DNA of 20,091 bases. It comes from an uncultured Lachnospiraceae bacterium. Lineage in GTDB: Bacteria; Bacillota; Clostridia; Lachnospirales; Lachnospiraceae. Of this stretch, positions 1-7,126 are shown piece after piece. Location: contig CAJTKU010000029.1 in NCBI GenBank assembly GCA_910577015.1, positions 1 through 20,091 of the forward strand, written 5' to 3'. Numbering within the stretch: position 1 is the stretch's first letter; each line of letters begins with the position of its first letter. Under the pieces are notes generated by a model. The model did no database searches. It was not told the DNA's origin and was given only the letters and a program-made list of their open reading frames with translations. The translations under genes and the position numbers were made by a program.

Positions 1-645
1 CTCGACCACCTCATCACCCTTCACCAGCGTAAGTATCAACAAATTGAAAAATATCCACTTTTCGCTTGGGAACAGCGTAAGTTGGGGGAACTGGCAGAAA
101 TTGTAGGTGGAGGTACACCGAGCACAAGCAAGTCGGAGTACTGGGATGGCAATATAGATTGGTATGCACCTGCTGAAATTTCTGACAAAATCTTTGTGGA
201 TGAAAGTCAAAGAAAAATAACAGAAAAAGGATTTAATAGTAGTTCAGCTAAAATGCTTCCAGTAGGAACGGTATTATTTACATCTCGTGCAGGTATTGGG
301 AAAACGGCTATTCTAGCGAAAGAAGGCTGTACTAATCAAGGTTTTCAGTCCATTGTCCCATATAAGGATAAGCTCGATTCATACTTCATTTTTTCGAGAA
401 CAGAAGAGTTGAAAAAATATGCTGAAACTGTTGGAGCTGGTTCAACTTTTGCTGAGGTGTCTGGAAAGCAGATGTCAGATATGAATCTGATGATGCCACC
501 AACAATTAAGGAAGAGAGGATTATTGGTGAACATTTTAAAAGTATTGACCACCTCATCACCCTTCACCAGCGAAAGCAAAATTGCACGAAAAACGCCCTA
601 AAATATATGAAAAAACAAATATTTATAACAAAGGAGACAATAACA
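1..645 (+). CDS. hsdS: Type I restriction specificity subunit HsdS, C-terminal half (5' end outside window; no stop codon)
   Basis: HsdS selects the DNA sequence recognised by a type I restriction-modification complex (HsdR2M2S). The frame is open from base 1. It begins in the central conserved region (LDHLITLHQRK, then WEQRKLGEL), continues through one target-recognition domain (GGGTPSTSKSEYW, then LFTSRAGIGKTAI, then the MNLMMPPTIKEE hinge) and ends with a second copy of the conserved motif (SIDHLITLHQRK at about 541-576) and a lysine-rich tail. This is the second half of a normal two-domain HsdS; the first half lies to the left. A TTG at 82 is unlikely to be a real start because the frame extends further left. 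Oddity: no stop codon separates it from hsdR; the frame runs in phase to 3621. The end at 645 is set only by the hsdR start, and the family's usual C-terminus would fall near 625. Family assignment is firm; the exact end is uncertain. Confidence 0.9.
4..29 (+). repeat. 26-bp direct repeat, copy 1 (hsdS central conserved region)
   Basis: Identical over 26 bases to 547-572; over 1-33 versus 544-576, 30 of 33 positions match. It encodes DHLITLHQR. The copies are 543 bp (181 codons) apart, so recombination between them would remove one target-recognition domain in frame. Confidence 0.9.
547..572 (+). repeat. 26-bp direct repeat, copy 2 (hsdS distal conserved region)
   Basis: Second copy of the 4-29 repeat, encoding the same DHLITLHQR segment at the distal end of HsdS. 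Paired conserved regions of this kind hold the two target-recognition domains in HsdS and are the usual substrates for domain shuffling. Confidence 0.9.
630..636 (+). promoter_or_regulatory. Ribosome binding site for hsdR
   Basis: AAAGGAG lies nine bases before the ATG at 646. This strong site inside the continuous hsdS-hsdR frame argues that hsdR is translated from its own start whether or not readthrough also occurs. Confidence 0.75.
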
Positions 646-3621
646 ATGCCAGAATTAGAAGCTATCATTGAGCAAAAGCTACTTGAGCAGTTGGTTTATG
701 GAGACTCGCAGTGGTCATATCGAGAAGACTTAAAAACCGAAGAAGATTTATGGGCTAATTTCAAATATATTCTTGAGCAGAATAATAAGGAACGATTAAA
801 TGGCGTTAATTTATCGGATTCTGAGTTTGAACAGGTAAAGAACCAGCTTCAATTTTCTTCGTTTTATAAAGCCGGCGAATGGCTGGTGGGAGAGAATGGT
901 AAGGTACAGGTGCATGTGCAGCGGGATACCGAACGCGTGCATCTGGTAGTGATGAATCATGAGCACATTGCGGGTGGAAGCAGTGTATATGAAGTTATTA
1001 ATCAGTACAGCGCATTAAAAACGGATGAAAATAGCAGTGTACCCGCCAGAGACAGAAGATTTGACGTTACTCTTATGATTAACGGTTTGCCTATGATACA
1101 TATTGAACTTAAGAATAAGCAGCATTCGTATATGGATGGTTTTTGGCAGATTAAAAAGTATATTGGTGAAGGCAAATTCACAGGTATTTTTTCTGCTGTG
1201 CAGATGTTTGTAATCAGTAATGGGGTAAATACCAAATATTTTTCTGCGGCGAGTGATACAGAGATGAATCCCGAGTTTATCAGCGGGTGGTTGGATAAGG
1301 ATAACAACCCGGTAGCGGACTATCTTGACTTTGCAAAGAGTGTTCTTCGTATACCGGAAGCACATGAGATGATTTCGCGCTATACGGTTTTAGATGAGAA
1401 GGCGAAGAGGCTGATTCTGCTTCGTCCGTATCAAATCCATGCCATAGAATCCATCAGGGAAGCTTCTAAGTGTGGCAAATCGGGCTATGTCTGGCATACC
1501 ACAGGCTCCGGTAAAACATTGACTTCTTATAAGGCAACCAGAAACTTATTGATGGATATTCCGTCCATAGATAAAGCTATTTTTTTGATTGACAGAAAAG
1601 ATTTGGATATGCAGACAACAAATGCGTTTCAGGCGTATGCTAACAATGATTTGATAGATGTTGAAGACACAGATAACGTAAATGACCTAAAGAAAAAACT
1701 GAAGTCCGATGACAGACGGGTAATTGTTACTACGATTCAAAAATTGCAGAGGTTAATTACCAAAAGGCTTGCGGAGGGCACACCGGAATACAATAAAATC
1801 AGGAATCTTAAAATTGCATTTGTGGTGGATGAATGTCATAGAGCTGTTACACCAAACATGAAAAGGGAATTGGAGAGGTTTTTTGGTAATTCGTTGTGGT
1901 TTGGATTTACCGGAACGCCGAGATTTGCTGAAAATCCATATCCGCAGATGGGTGATTTGCCCCGTACTACAGAAGAACTGTATGGAGCAAGACTTCACAA
2001 GTATACCATTCAAAATGCAATTCATGACAAAGCGGTTCTTGGATTTCAAGTAGAGCATAATGGCCCTAAGAATATATCGGATGAAACCGACAACAGTGTA
2101 TATGAAAATGAAACACATATGCTGAAGGTTTTAGACGTGATACTAAATAAGTCATATCATAAATTGGGATTTCAAAATGGAAAGGGGATGACTTATGAAG
2201 CATTGCTTACAACCAGTTCCATTCAGATGGCACAGAAGTATTATGATTTATTGACAAAGGTAAAGAATGGGGAAACGCCCCTTGCAATCGGAGAAAAAAT
2301 GAAGCAGGTGCTTCCTGATTTTCCGAAGTTTGCAATTACATATTCGGTATCTGAAAATGAAGAGAGTTCCCATGTAAATCAGCAGAAAATGCAGCGTTCT
2401 CTTGACGATTATAATGAAATGTTTGGCACTAAGTTTGAAATATCACAGATACAAGGATATAATGCAAACTTAAATGATAGGCTTTCCAGAAAAGATGCAA
2501 AATATCGGAGCAGAAAGGAACAGTTGGACCTGGTGATTGTAGTAGACCGCCTGCTTACCGGATTTGACGCGCCATGTATGTCAACCATCTTCATCGACAG
2601 ACAGCCTATGGGGCCGCACGATTTGATTCAGGCTTTTTCCAGAACAAATCGTATCCTGAATAGAAATAAGGCTTATGGGCAAATAGTTACATTCCAAGCG
2701 CCCGTTTTGTTTAAGAAGTGTGTAGATGATGCAGTCAAGCTTTATTCAGCAGGCGGTACGAAGGAAGCAATCATGGCAGATTGGGTAGAGATTGAACCGG
2801 CATTCAGAAAAGCGCTTGCCGCACTTCGTGCGTGTGCGGCAACGCCTGCGGATGTTCCGGGAATGTCTTTAGCTGAGATAAAAATTTTTATAAAATTATT
2901 TCGGAACTTTGACAAACTGTTTGCACAGTTACGTTCATTTACAAATTATGAGGATTCCATGCTAGAGAAATATGGAATTACGGAAGAGGAATATTATGAT
3001 TATGCGGGCCATTACCTGAATGCGTTGGAAACAGGGGAAGATGACGGTTCGAATACCCCACCGGAGGGAACGGGAATAACAGATGGTGACGATGATTATG
3101 AACTGATGGCGTATAGCAGTACCAAAATTGATTATGAATATATCATCAACCTTATTCAGAATATTGTTACGCCTAGGGATGATGAAGAAAACATTTCTCG
3201 GGAGGAAAGACAAAAGAAGATTGAAGAAGTAAAACAGTATGTTGAGGAGCTGCGAAAGGAAAATCCGAAGGTTGCGGATATCATGTCTAATCTGATTTAT
3301 GAAATTGAGTTAGATGAAAATAAATATAGGGGTCAGTCAATTCTGAATATTGTTGAAAATATGAAGCATGATTGCATCGACAGAGTAGTTACTGATTTCT
3401 GTATTACGTGGTATGCATCAAAGGAAGATGTCATGTATGCTGCTACGCACTTCCGAAATGGGGAAATCCCCAACGAAAGTGCAATCAAGGCCACGGTAGA
3501 TTTTACAAGCTATAAAGCAGCACAGGAGGGAGCATTGCCCAAATTTATGTATTATTCACTGATGATGACGGAGTTAAGAAAAATTCTGGAGGAAGAAATA
3601 AAACCGCTTATTGCACATTAA
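646..3621 (+). CDS. hsdR: Type I restriction endonuclease subunit HsdR
   Basis: This is the ATP-dependent translocase and nuclease subunit of the type I complex, 991 residues from the ATG at 646, a normal HsdR length. Numbering from that Met, the N-terminal PD-(D/E)xK nuclease shows D140 and E154-L-K156 (RFDVTLMINGLPMIHIELK). Two RecA-like motor domains follow: Walker A HTTGSGKT at 284-291, DECH at 395-398, FTGTP at 421-425, then DRLLTGFDAP and AFSRTNRI further on. The C-terminal third is charged and helical and is expected to contact the methylase. An AAAGGAG at 630-636 supports this start. No key motif is missing. Oddity: hsdS is in the same frame upstream with no stop, so an HsdS-HsdR fusion of at least 1,200 residues is also encoded. 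hsdM must lie to the left of the window. Confidence 0.95.
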   Translation: MPELEAIIEQKLLEQLVYGDSQWSYREDLKTEEDLWANFKYILEQNNKERLNGVNLSDSEFEQVKNQLQFSSFYKAGEWLVGENGKVQVHVQRDTERVHLVVMNHEHIAGGSSVYEVINQYSALKTDENSSVPARDRRFDVTLMINGLPMIHIELKNKQHSYMDGFWQIKKYIGEGKFTGIFSAVQMFVISNGVNTKYFSAASDTEMNPEFISGWLDKDNNPVADYLDFAKSVLRIPEAHEMISRYTVLDEKAKRLILLRPYQIHAIESIREASKCGKSGYVWHTTGSGKTLTSYKATRNLLMDIPSIDKAIFLIDRKDLDMQTTNAFQAYANNDLIDVEDTDNVNDLKKKLKSDDRRVIVTTIQKLQRLITKRLAEGTPEYNKIRNLKIAFVVDECHRAVTPNMKRELERFFGNSLWFGFTGTPRFAENPYPQMGDLPRTTEELYGARLHKYTIQNAIHDKAVLGFQVEHNGPKNISDETDNSVYENETHMLKVLDVILNKSYHKLGFQNGKGMTYEALLTTSSIQMAQKYYDLLTKVKNGETPLAIGEKMKQVLPDFPKFAITYSVSENEESSHVNQQKMQRSLDDYNEMFGTKFEISQIQGYNANLNDRLSRKDAKYRSRKEQLDLVIVVDRLLTGFDAPCMSTIFIDRQPMGPHDLIQAFSRTNRILNRNKAYGQIVTFQAPVLFKKCVDDAVKLYSAGGTKEAIMADWVEIEPAFRKALAALRACAATPADVPGMSLAEIKIFIKLFRNFDKLFAQLRSFTNYEDSMLEKYGITEEEYYDYAGHYLNALETGEDDGSNTPPEGTGITDGDDDYELMAYSSTKIDYEYIINLIQNIVTPRDDEENISREERQKKIEEVKQYVEELRKENPKVADIMSNLIYEIELDENKYRGQSILNIVENMKHDCIDRVVTDFCITWYASKEDVMYAATHFRNGEIPNESAIKATVDFTSYKAAQEGALPKFMYYSLMMTELRKILEEEIKPLIAH

Positions 3622-3657
3622 ATGAAAGACGATGCCTCTGCTATTCATACTGTTTAT

Positions 3658-3668
3658 ATCAGCGTAAG
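3658..3668 (+). repeat. 11-bp inverted repeat, left arm, hsdS-derived sequence
   Basis: ATCAGCGTAAG, the exact reverse complement of 4642-4652 on the other side of the recombinase gene. The core CAGCGTAAG also occurs in hsdS at 25-33 and 73-81, where it encodes QRK. Read in that phase the surroundings give LYQRKCFWE, which resembles the conserved HsdS linker, so this may be a scrap of a second hsdS copy. Confidence 0.6.
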
Positions 3669-3693
3669 TGTTTTTGGGAAACGGAGGTAACTT

Positions 3694-4620
3694 ATGCTAA
3701 ACGATATGGACACGACAACACTTTTCTGTGATTACTACAGACAATGGGTAGATGTGTATAAAAAAGGTGCAATCAGGGAAGCGACAATGGCAAAGTATAT
3801 GATGACATTGAAGTGGGTAGAAAAGCTTGTTCCTAAGTTAAAACTTTCAGAACTTACCAGAACAGCTTACCAACAGCTTTTAAATGATTATGCCCAGGAA
3901 CATGAAAGACAGACGACCTTAGATTTTCATCATCAATTAAAGGGTGCGATTGTAGATGCGGTAGACGAAGGACTGATTGGAAGAGACCCGACCAGAAAGG
4001 CGATTATAAAGGGTAAAACACCGAAAAGTAAGAAGATTAAATACCTGAATCAATTTGAACTTCATACTCTGATAGCCAATCTTGATATAAAAGAAGAGCC
4101 TAATTGGGATTGTTTTATCCTTTTAGTGGCAAAAACCGGGATGAGATTTTCAGAGGCTCTTGCAATAACGCCAAGTGATTTTGATTTTGCCAGGCAGACA
4201 CTGTCAATAAGTAAAACATGGGATTATAAGGGTGATGGAGGATTTCTGCCGACAAAGAATAAATCATCTGTTAGAAAAATTCAGATTGACTGGCAAATTG
4301 TCGTTAAGTTTTCTGAACTGATAAAAGGGTTGCCGGAAGATGAACCTCTTTTTGCTGGTAAGGACAAAATATATAATTCTACCGTAAATGGCGTACTTAC
4401 AAGACATTGCAAGGCGTGTGGAATTTCTTCAATTTCGATTCACGGATTGCGTCATACACATGCATCGCTATTGTTGTTTGCGGGCGTGTCGATTGCCAGT
4501 GTTGCTCGCAGGTTGGGCCATGCAAGTATGACAACAACGCAGAAAACCTATTTACACATTATTCAGGAACTGGAGAACAAAGATGTAGATTTGGTAATGA
4601 GAACATTATCAGGTTTATAA
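3694..4620 (+). CDS. Tyrosine recombinase / site-specific integrase (XerC-like)
   Basis: A 308-residue tyrosine recombinase that would cut and rejoin DNA at short specific sites. The N-terminal part (about 8-105) is the helical DNA-binding arm and core-binding domain. The catalytic domain carries Arg I (TGMRFSEAL, R151), a lysine in the beta-hairpin (TKNK, K188 or K190), H250-x-x-R253 (HGLRH), H276 (RRLGHAS) and the nucleophile Y286 (TQKTYLHI), so it looks intact. GGAGG at 3683-3687 lies six bases before the ATG. It follows hsdR by about 70 bases and is flanked by an 11-bp inverted repeat whose core is also in hsdS. That placement matches recombinases that invert or shuffle hsdS specificity domains. 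A prophage or island integrase is the alternative; no att-like direct repeats or phage genes were seen nearby. Confidence 0.93.
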   Translation: MLNDMDTTTLFCDYYRQWVDVYKKGAIREATMAKYMMTLKWVEKLVPKLKLSELTRTAYQQLLNDYAQEHERQTTLDFHHQLKGAIVDAVDEGLIGRDPTRKAIIKGKTPKSKKIKYLNQFELHTLIANLDIKEEPNWDCFILLVAKTGMRFSEALAITPSDFDFARQTLSISKTWDYKGDGGFLPTKNKSSVRKIQIDWQIVVKFSELIKGLPEDEPLFAGKDKIYNSTVNGVLTRHCKACGISSISIHGLRHTHASLLLFAGVSIASVARRLGHASMTTTQKTYLHIIQELENKDVDLVMRTLSGL

Positions 4621-4641
4621 GATGAAAAGATAACAGAAGTG

Positions 4642-4652
4642 CTTACGCTGAT
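4642..4652 (-). repeat. 11-bp inverted repeat, right arm
   Basis: CTTACGCTGAT, the exact reverse complement of 3658-3668. The two arms enclose a segment of about 1 kb that contains only the recombinase gene. No recognisable inverted hsdS coding sequence follows on the right: the next 100 bases on the minus strand do not read like an HsdS domain. Confidence 0.6.
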
Positions 4653-4759
4653 TTGACGAAAACAAGGAAACGCGGTTAACAGCGGAGGAACAGAAAGTTG
4701 GTGCGCTTTAGAGGCAATGTAAAGATATAGCCGCCAACGAAACCATAGGAGGAAAAACC

Positions 4760-5305
4760 GTGAAATTGGAAACCGAAAGACTAATCCTGCGCCGCTGGGA
4801 AGAAAGCGATGCAGAGGACTTATACAAATATGCCAGCAATCCCGATGTGGGACCGATTGCCGGATGGCCGCCGCATCAGAGCATTGACGAGAGCCGAAAT
4901 GTTATTAAGACCGTTTTTTGCGGTGCGGAAGCGTATGCGGTGTGTTTGAAATCAGATAACCGCGTTATCGGGGCAATTGAACTGAAACTGAACGGGCATA
5001 CCGATATGACCGAAAAAGACGATGAGTGTGAATTGGGGTATTGGCTTGGCAAACCGTTCTGGGGTCAGGGGTTGATGCCGGAAGCCGTAAGGGAAATGCT
5101 GCGACATGGTTTTCAGGATATCGGCATGAACAAGGTCTGGTGCGGCTATTACGAGGGCAACACCAAGTCAAAACGTGTACAGGAAAAGGCAGGCTTTCAG
5201 TATCAGTGGACTACCGAAGGCGTTGATGTTCCCCTGATGCACGAAAAACGGACCGGTCATGTAAACTGCATGACAAAAGAAGAATGGATACAGCTAAAGG
5301 GATAA
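4760..5305 (+). CDS. GNAT-family N-acetyltransferase (RimJ/RimL type)
   Basis: A 181-residue acetyltransferase expected to move an acetyl group from acetyl-CoA to an amine, in the cytoplasm; the substrate is not evident. The start METERLILRRWEESDAEDLY pattern (here KLETERLILRRW) is typical of the RimJ/RimL group. The acetyl-CoA pyrophosphate loop is at about 99-110 (PFWGQGLMPEAV, with GQG at 102-104), and the conserved motif NTKSKRVQEKAGF is at 134-146. GTG is the start, with AGGAGG at 4747-4752 and seven bases of spacing. The gene is complete and of usual length. No clear promoter was found in the 140 bases after the recombinase gene. It sits with the RNHCP gene as cargo-like genes between the restriction locus and ilvE. 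Confidence 0.9.
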   Translation: MKLETERLILRRWEESDAEDLYKYASNPDVGPIAGWPPHQSIDESRNVIKTVFCGAEAYAVCLKSDNRVIGAIELKLNGHTDMTEKDDECELGYWLGKPFWGQGLMPEAVREMLRHGFQDIGMNKVWCGYYEGNTKSKRVQEKAGFQYQWTTEGVDVPLMHEKRTGHVNCMTKEEWIQLKG

Positions 5306-5354
5306 TCCGGCCAGTAGGCTTGATTAAATAGAAAGAGAAAAGGAGAAAGACTGT

Positions 5355-5393
5355 TTGAAGAAATTTAGTAAATCAATGGCGATTGTAGCATAA
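5355..5393 (+). other. Possible leader peptide or broken gene start (12 codons)
   Basis: TTG followed by codons for KKFSKSMAIVA and then TAA, with AGGAG at 5341-5345 nine bases upstream. The residues look like the beginning of an exported protein's signal peptide that is cut off by a stop. It may be the remnant of a lost gene, or a leader peptide ahead of the hairpin at 5396-5427. Chance is not excluded for so short a frame. Confidence 0.3.
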
Positions 5394-5395
5394 CC

Positions 5396-5427
5396 GGGAG
5401 GTTTGCCTACAATACCGCAAGCCTCCT
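5396..5427 (+). terminator. Hairpin with 10-bp stem between GNAT and RNHCP genes (terminator or attenuator)
   Basis: Arms 5397-5406 and 5417-5426 pair over ten bases with one G-U, around a ten-base loop. A T-rich tract (ATTTTATTTTT) begins only about ten bases after the stem, so this is not a textbook intrinsic terminator. The left arm also contains GGGAGG, which resembles a ribosome site. It may end the GNAT transcript or attenuate the RNHCP gene. Confidence 0.45.
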
Positions 5428-5465
5428 AAAGGGTTTATGATTTTATTTTTAGGAGGACAATCCCC

Positions 5466-5885
5466 ATGAATCGGGAAAACAAGAAAAAATCGTTTGAAAA
5501 AAGTTACTATAAAACACATCCATGTAACGATACCTTTGTCTGCAAGGTCTGCGGGAAAACCGTTGTACCTGCAGGCGCAGGAAGTGAACATCGAAACCAT
5601 TGTCCGTATTGCCTGTCCAGCCAGCATTTGGATAACGAGCCGGGTGACCGGGCGGCAGACTGCGGAAGCGTAATGGAGCCGATTGCCGTATGGGTCAGAA
5701 AAAACGGCGAATGGGCAATTATCCATCGCTGCAGGCTGTGTGGAGCATTGAGTTCTAACCGCATTGCAGCGGATGACAATCCCATGAAGCTGATGTCGCT
5801 TGCCATGAAGCCCGTTTCATCTCCTCCGTTCCCATTGGAACGGATTGAAGAGATGACCAGACTATGGGTGGCGACGGGGAACTGA
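5466..5885 (+). CDS. RNHCP domain zinc-ribbon protein, function unknown
   Basis: A 139-residue cytoplasmic protein carrying the signature that names the RNHCP family: RNHCPYCLSSQH at 43-54, followed by the conserved PGDR at 59-62. Three CxxC knuckles are visible (C26/C29, C46/C49, C89/C92), suggesting one or two bound zinc ions and possibly nucleic-acid binding. The biochemical role of the family is not known to me. AGGAGG at 5451-5456 lies nine bases before the ATG. The 5' region holds a mini-frame and a hairpin that could attenuate expression. The gene appears complete and separate from ilvE, which has its own promoter. Confidence 0.85.
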   Translation: MNRENKKKSFEKSYYKTHPCNDTFVCKVCGKTVVPAGAGSEHRNHCPYCLSSQHLDNEPGDRAADCGSVMEPIAVWVRKNGEWAIIHRCRLCGALSSNRIAADDNPMKLMSLAMKPVSSPPFPLERIEEMTRLWVATGN

Positions 5886-5901
5886 AGTGGTAAGGTAACA
5901 A

Positions 5902-5940
5902 AGCAGGGCCGGCACATCTGATTGGTGTGCCGGCCCTGCT
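5902..5940. repeat. Perfect 15-bp GC-rich inverted repeat (terminator-like hairpin)
   Basis: Arms 5902-5916 and 5926-5940 are exact reverse complements (AGCAGGGCCGGCACA) around a nine-base loop, 17 bases after the RNHCP stop codon. The plus-strand transcript has no U tract after it (GCGGAGGG follows); the minus-strand transcript has a weak one. It probably ends or stabilises the RNHCP mRNA, but the missing U run makes this uncertain. Confidence 0.6.
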
Positions 5941-5996
5941 GCGGAGGGAAAACTCCTGCGCCATGCAGAATACGAAAACTCCAAGACATATAAGTG

Positions 5997-6025
5997 TTGA
6001 CTTTTACTAAAAAAAGGATAATAAT
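5997..6025 (+). promoter_or_regulatory. Candidate sigma-A promoter for ilvE
   Basis: TTGACT at 5997-6002 and AATAAT at 6020-6025 are separated by 17 bases. The AT-rich stretch begins right after the hairpin region and 34 bases before the ilvE start. The -10 box is imperfect; GATAAT at 6017-6022 would give a 14-base spacer. Confidence 0.5.
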
Positions 6026-6058
6026 GTATAAAAATAAAACAGAGAGGAAGTACGGGTC

Positions 6059-7084
6059 ATGGAGAAGAAAAACATTGATTGGGCGAATCTGGGATTTGGC
6101 TATATCCAGACTGAGAAGAGGTATGTTTCAAATTTTAAGGATGGAGCATGGGATGCAGGCGCGCTGGTCGATGATGCCAATATTGTGATGAATGAATGTG
6201 CATGTGTGTTGCAGTATGCACAGACGATATTTGAAGGCTTAAAGGCTTACACCACGGAGGATGGGCATATTGTGACTTTCCGTCCCGATTTAAACGGGGA
6301 GAGGATGGAAAATTCCGCAAAAAGACTGGAAATGCCTGTGTTTGAAAAAGCGAGATTTGTGGATGCCATTGAGCAGGTGGTAAAGGCCAATGCCGCTTAT
6401 GTGCCGCCCTATGGCTCAGGTGCAACCCTCTATATTAGACCGTATATGTTCGGTATCAATTCTGTTATCGGAGTGAAGCCCGCAGACGAGTATCAGTTCA
6501 GGGCATTCTGTACGCCGGTTGGACCGTACTTTAAAGGCGGTGCAAAGCCCCTTACCATTAAAGTAAGCGATTTTGACCGTGCGGCACCCCATGGTACAGG
6601 CAATATCAAGGCAGGGCTCAACTACGCAATGAGTCTGCACGCAATTGTGACAGCGCATAAAGAAGGCTATGATGAAAACATGTACTTAGACCCCGGCACC
6701 AGGACTAAGGTGGAGGAAACCGGCGGCGCAAACTTCCTGTTTGTGACAAAGGACGGAAAAGTAGTTACACCCAAGTCTGACAGCATTCTTCCCTCCATCA
6801 CCAGACGTTCCCTTGTGCATGTGGCAAAAGAGTATCTGGGTCTTGAGGTTGAGGAAAGGGAAGTATATTTAAAAGAACTGGACGAAATGGCAGAATGCGG
6901 CCTGTGCGGCACGGCAGCGGTTATTTCACCCGTAGGCAAAATAGTGGACCATGGCAGGGAAATCTGTCTGCCGAGCGGTATGGCTGAGATGGGTCCTGTC
7001 ACCAAAAAGCTATACGATACGCTGACGGGCATTCAGATGGGCAGGCTGGAAGCGCCCAAAGGCTGGATTCATGTAATAGAGTAA
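6059..7084 (+). CDS. ilvE: Branched-chain amino acid aminotransferase
   Basis: A fold-type IV PLP enzyme (EC 2.6.1.42) that interconverts leucine, isoleucine and valine with their 2-oxo acids, using glutamate/2-oxoglutarate, in the cytoplasm. At 341 residues it is the length of the bacterial/eukaryotic-type group. Signature segments seen: QTIFEGLKAY (55-64), FRPDLNGERM (74-83), YIRPYMFG (125-132), GNIKAGLNYA with the PLP lysine at K184, EETGGANFLF (219-228), and CGTAAVISPV (283-292), which closes the cofactor site. The ATG follows AGAGAGGAAG (6041-6050). It is monocistronic: a promoter at 5997-6025 precedes it and a terminator at 7097-7126 follows, facing a convergent gene. No leader peptide or T-box-like structure was recognised upstream. 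Assignment is firm. Confidence 0.97.
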   Translation: MEKKNIDWANLGFGYIQTEKRYVSNFKDGAWDAGALVDDANIVMNECACVLQYAQTIFEGLKAYTTEDGHIVTFRPDLNGERMENSAKRLEMPVFEKARFVDAIEQVVKANAAYVPPYGSGATLYIRPYMFGINSVIGVKPADEYQFRAFCTPVGPYFKGGAKPLTIKVSDFDRAAPHGTGNIKAGLNYAMSLHAIVTAHKEGYDENMYLDPGTRTKVEETGGANFLFVTKDGKVVTPKSDSILPSITRRSLVHVAKEYLGLEVEEREVYLKELDEMAECGLCGTAAVISPVGKIVDHGREICLPSGMAEMGPVTKKLYDTLTGIQMGRLEAPKGWIHVIE

Positions 7085-7096
7085 GCAGAAACACAG

Positions 7097-7126
7097 AGGG
7101 TATCCTGACGGATACCCTTTATTTTG
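7097..7126 (+). terminator. Intrinsic terminator of ilvE, shared with the convergent gene
   Basis: Arms AGGGTATCC (7097-7105) and GGATACCCT (7110-7118) form a perfect 9-bp stem with a TGAC loop, followed by TTATTTTG. It lies between the ilvE stop and the stop codon of the minus-strand hydrolase (7121-7119), so it can serve both directions. Confidence 0.85.

Noticed and set aside
4621..4759. Attachment site or tRNA fragment after the recombinase gene
   Set aside because: No tRNA-like sequence and no direct repeat matching the other side were found; only the 11-bp inverted repeat stands out.
5507..5989. 160-codon minus-strand frame opposite the RNHCP gene
   Set aside because: It is antisense to a gene with a clear family signature, runs through the strong hairpin at 5902-5940, and has no recognisable domain.
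5994..6188. Short plus-strand frame overlapping the ilvE start
   Set aside because: It spans the ilvE promoter and ribosome site and continues in another frame inside ilvE. There is no independent support.
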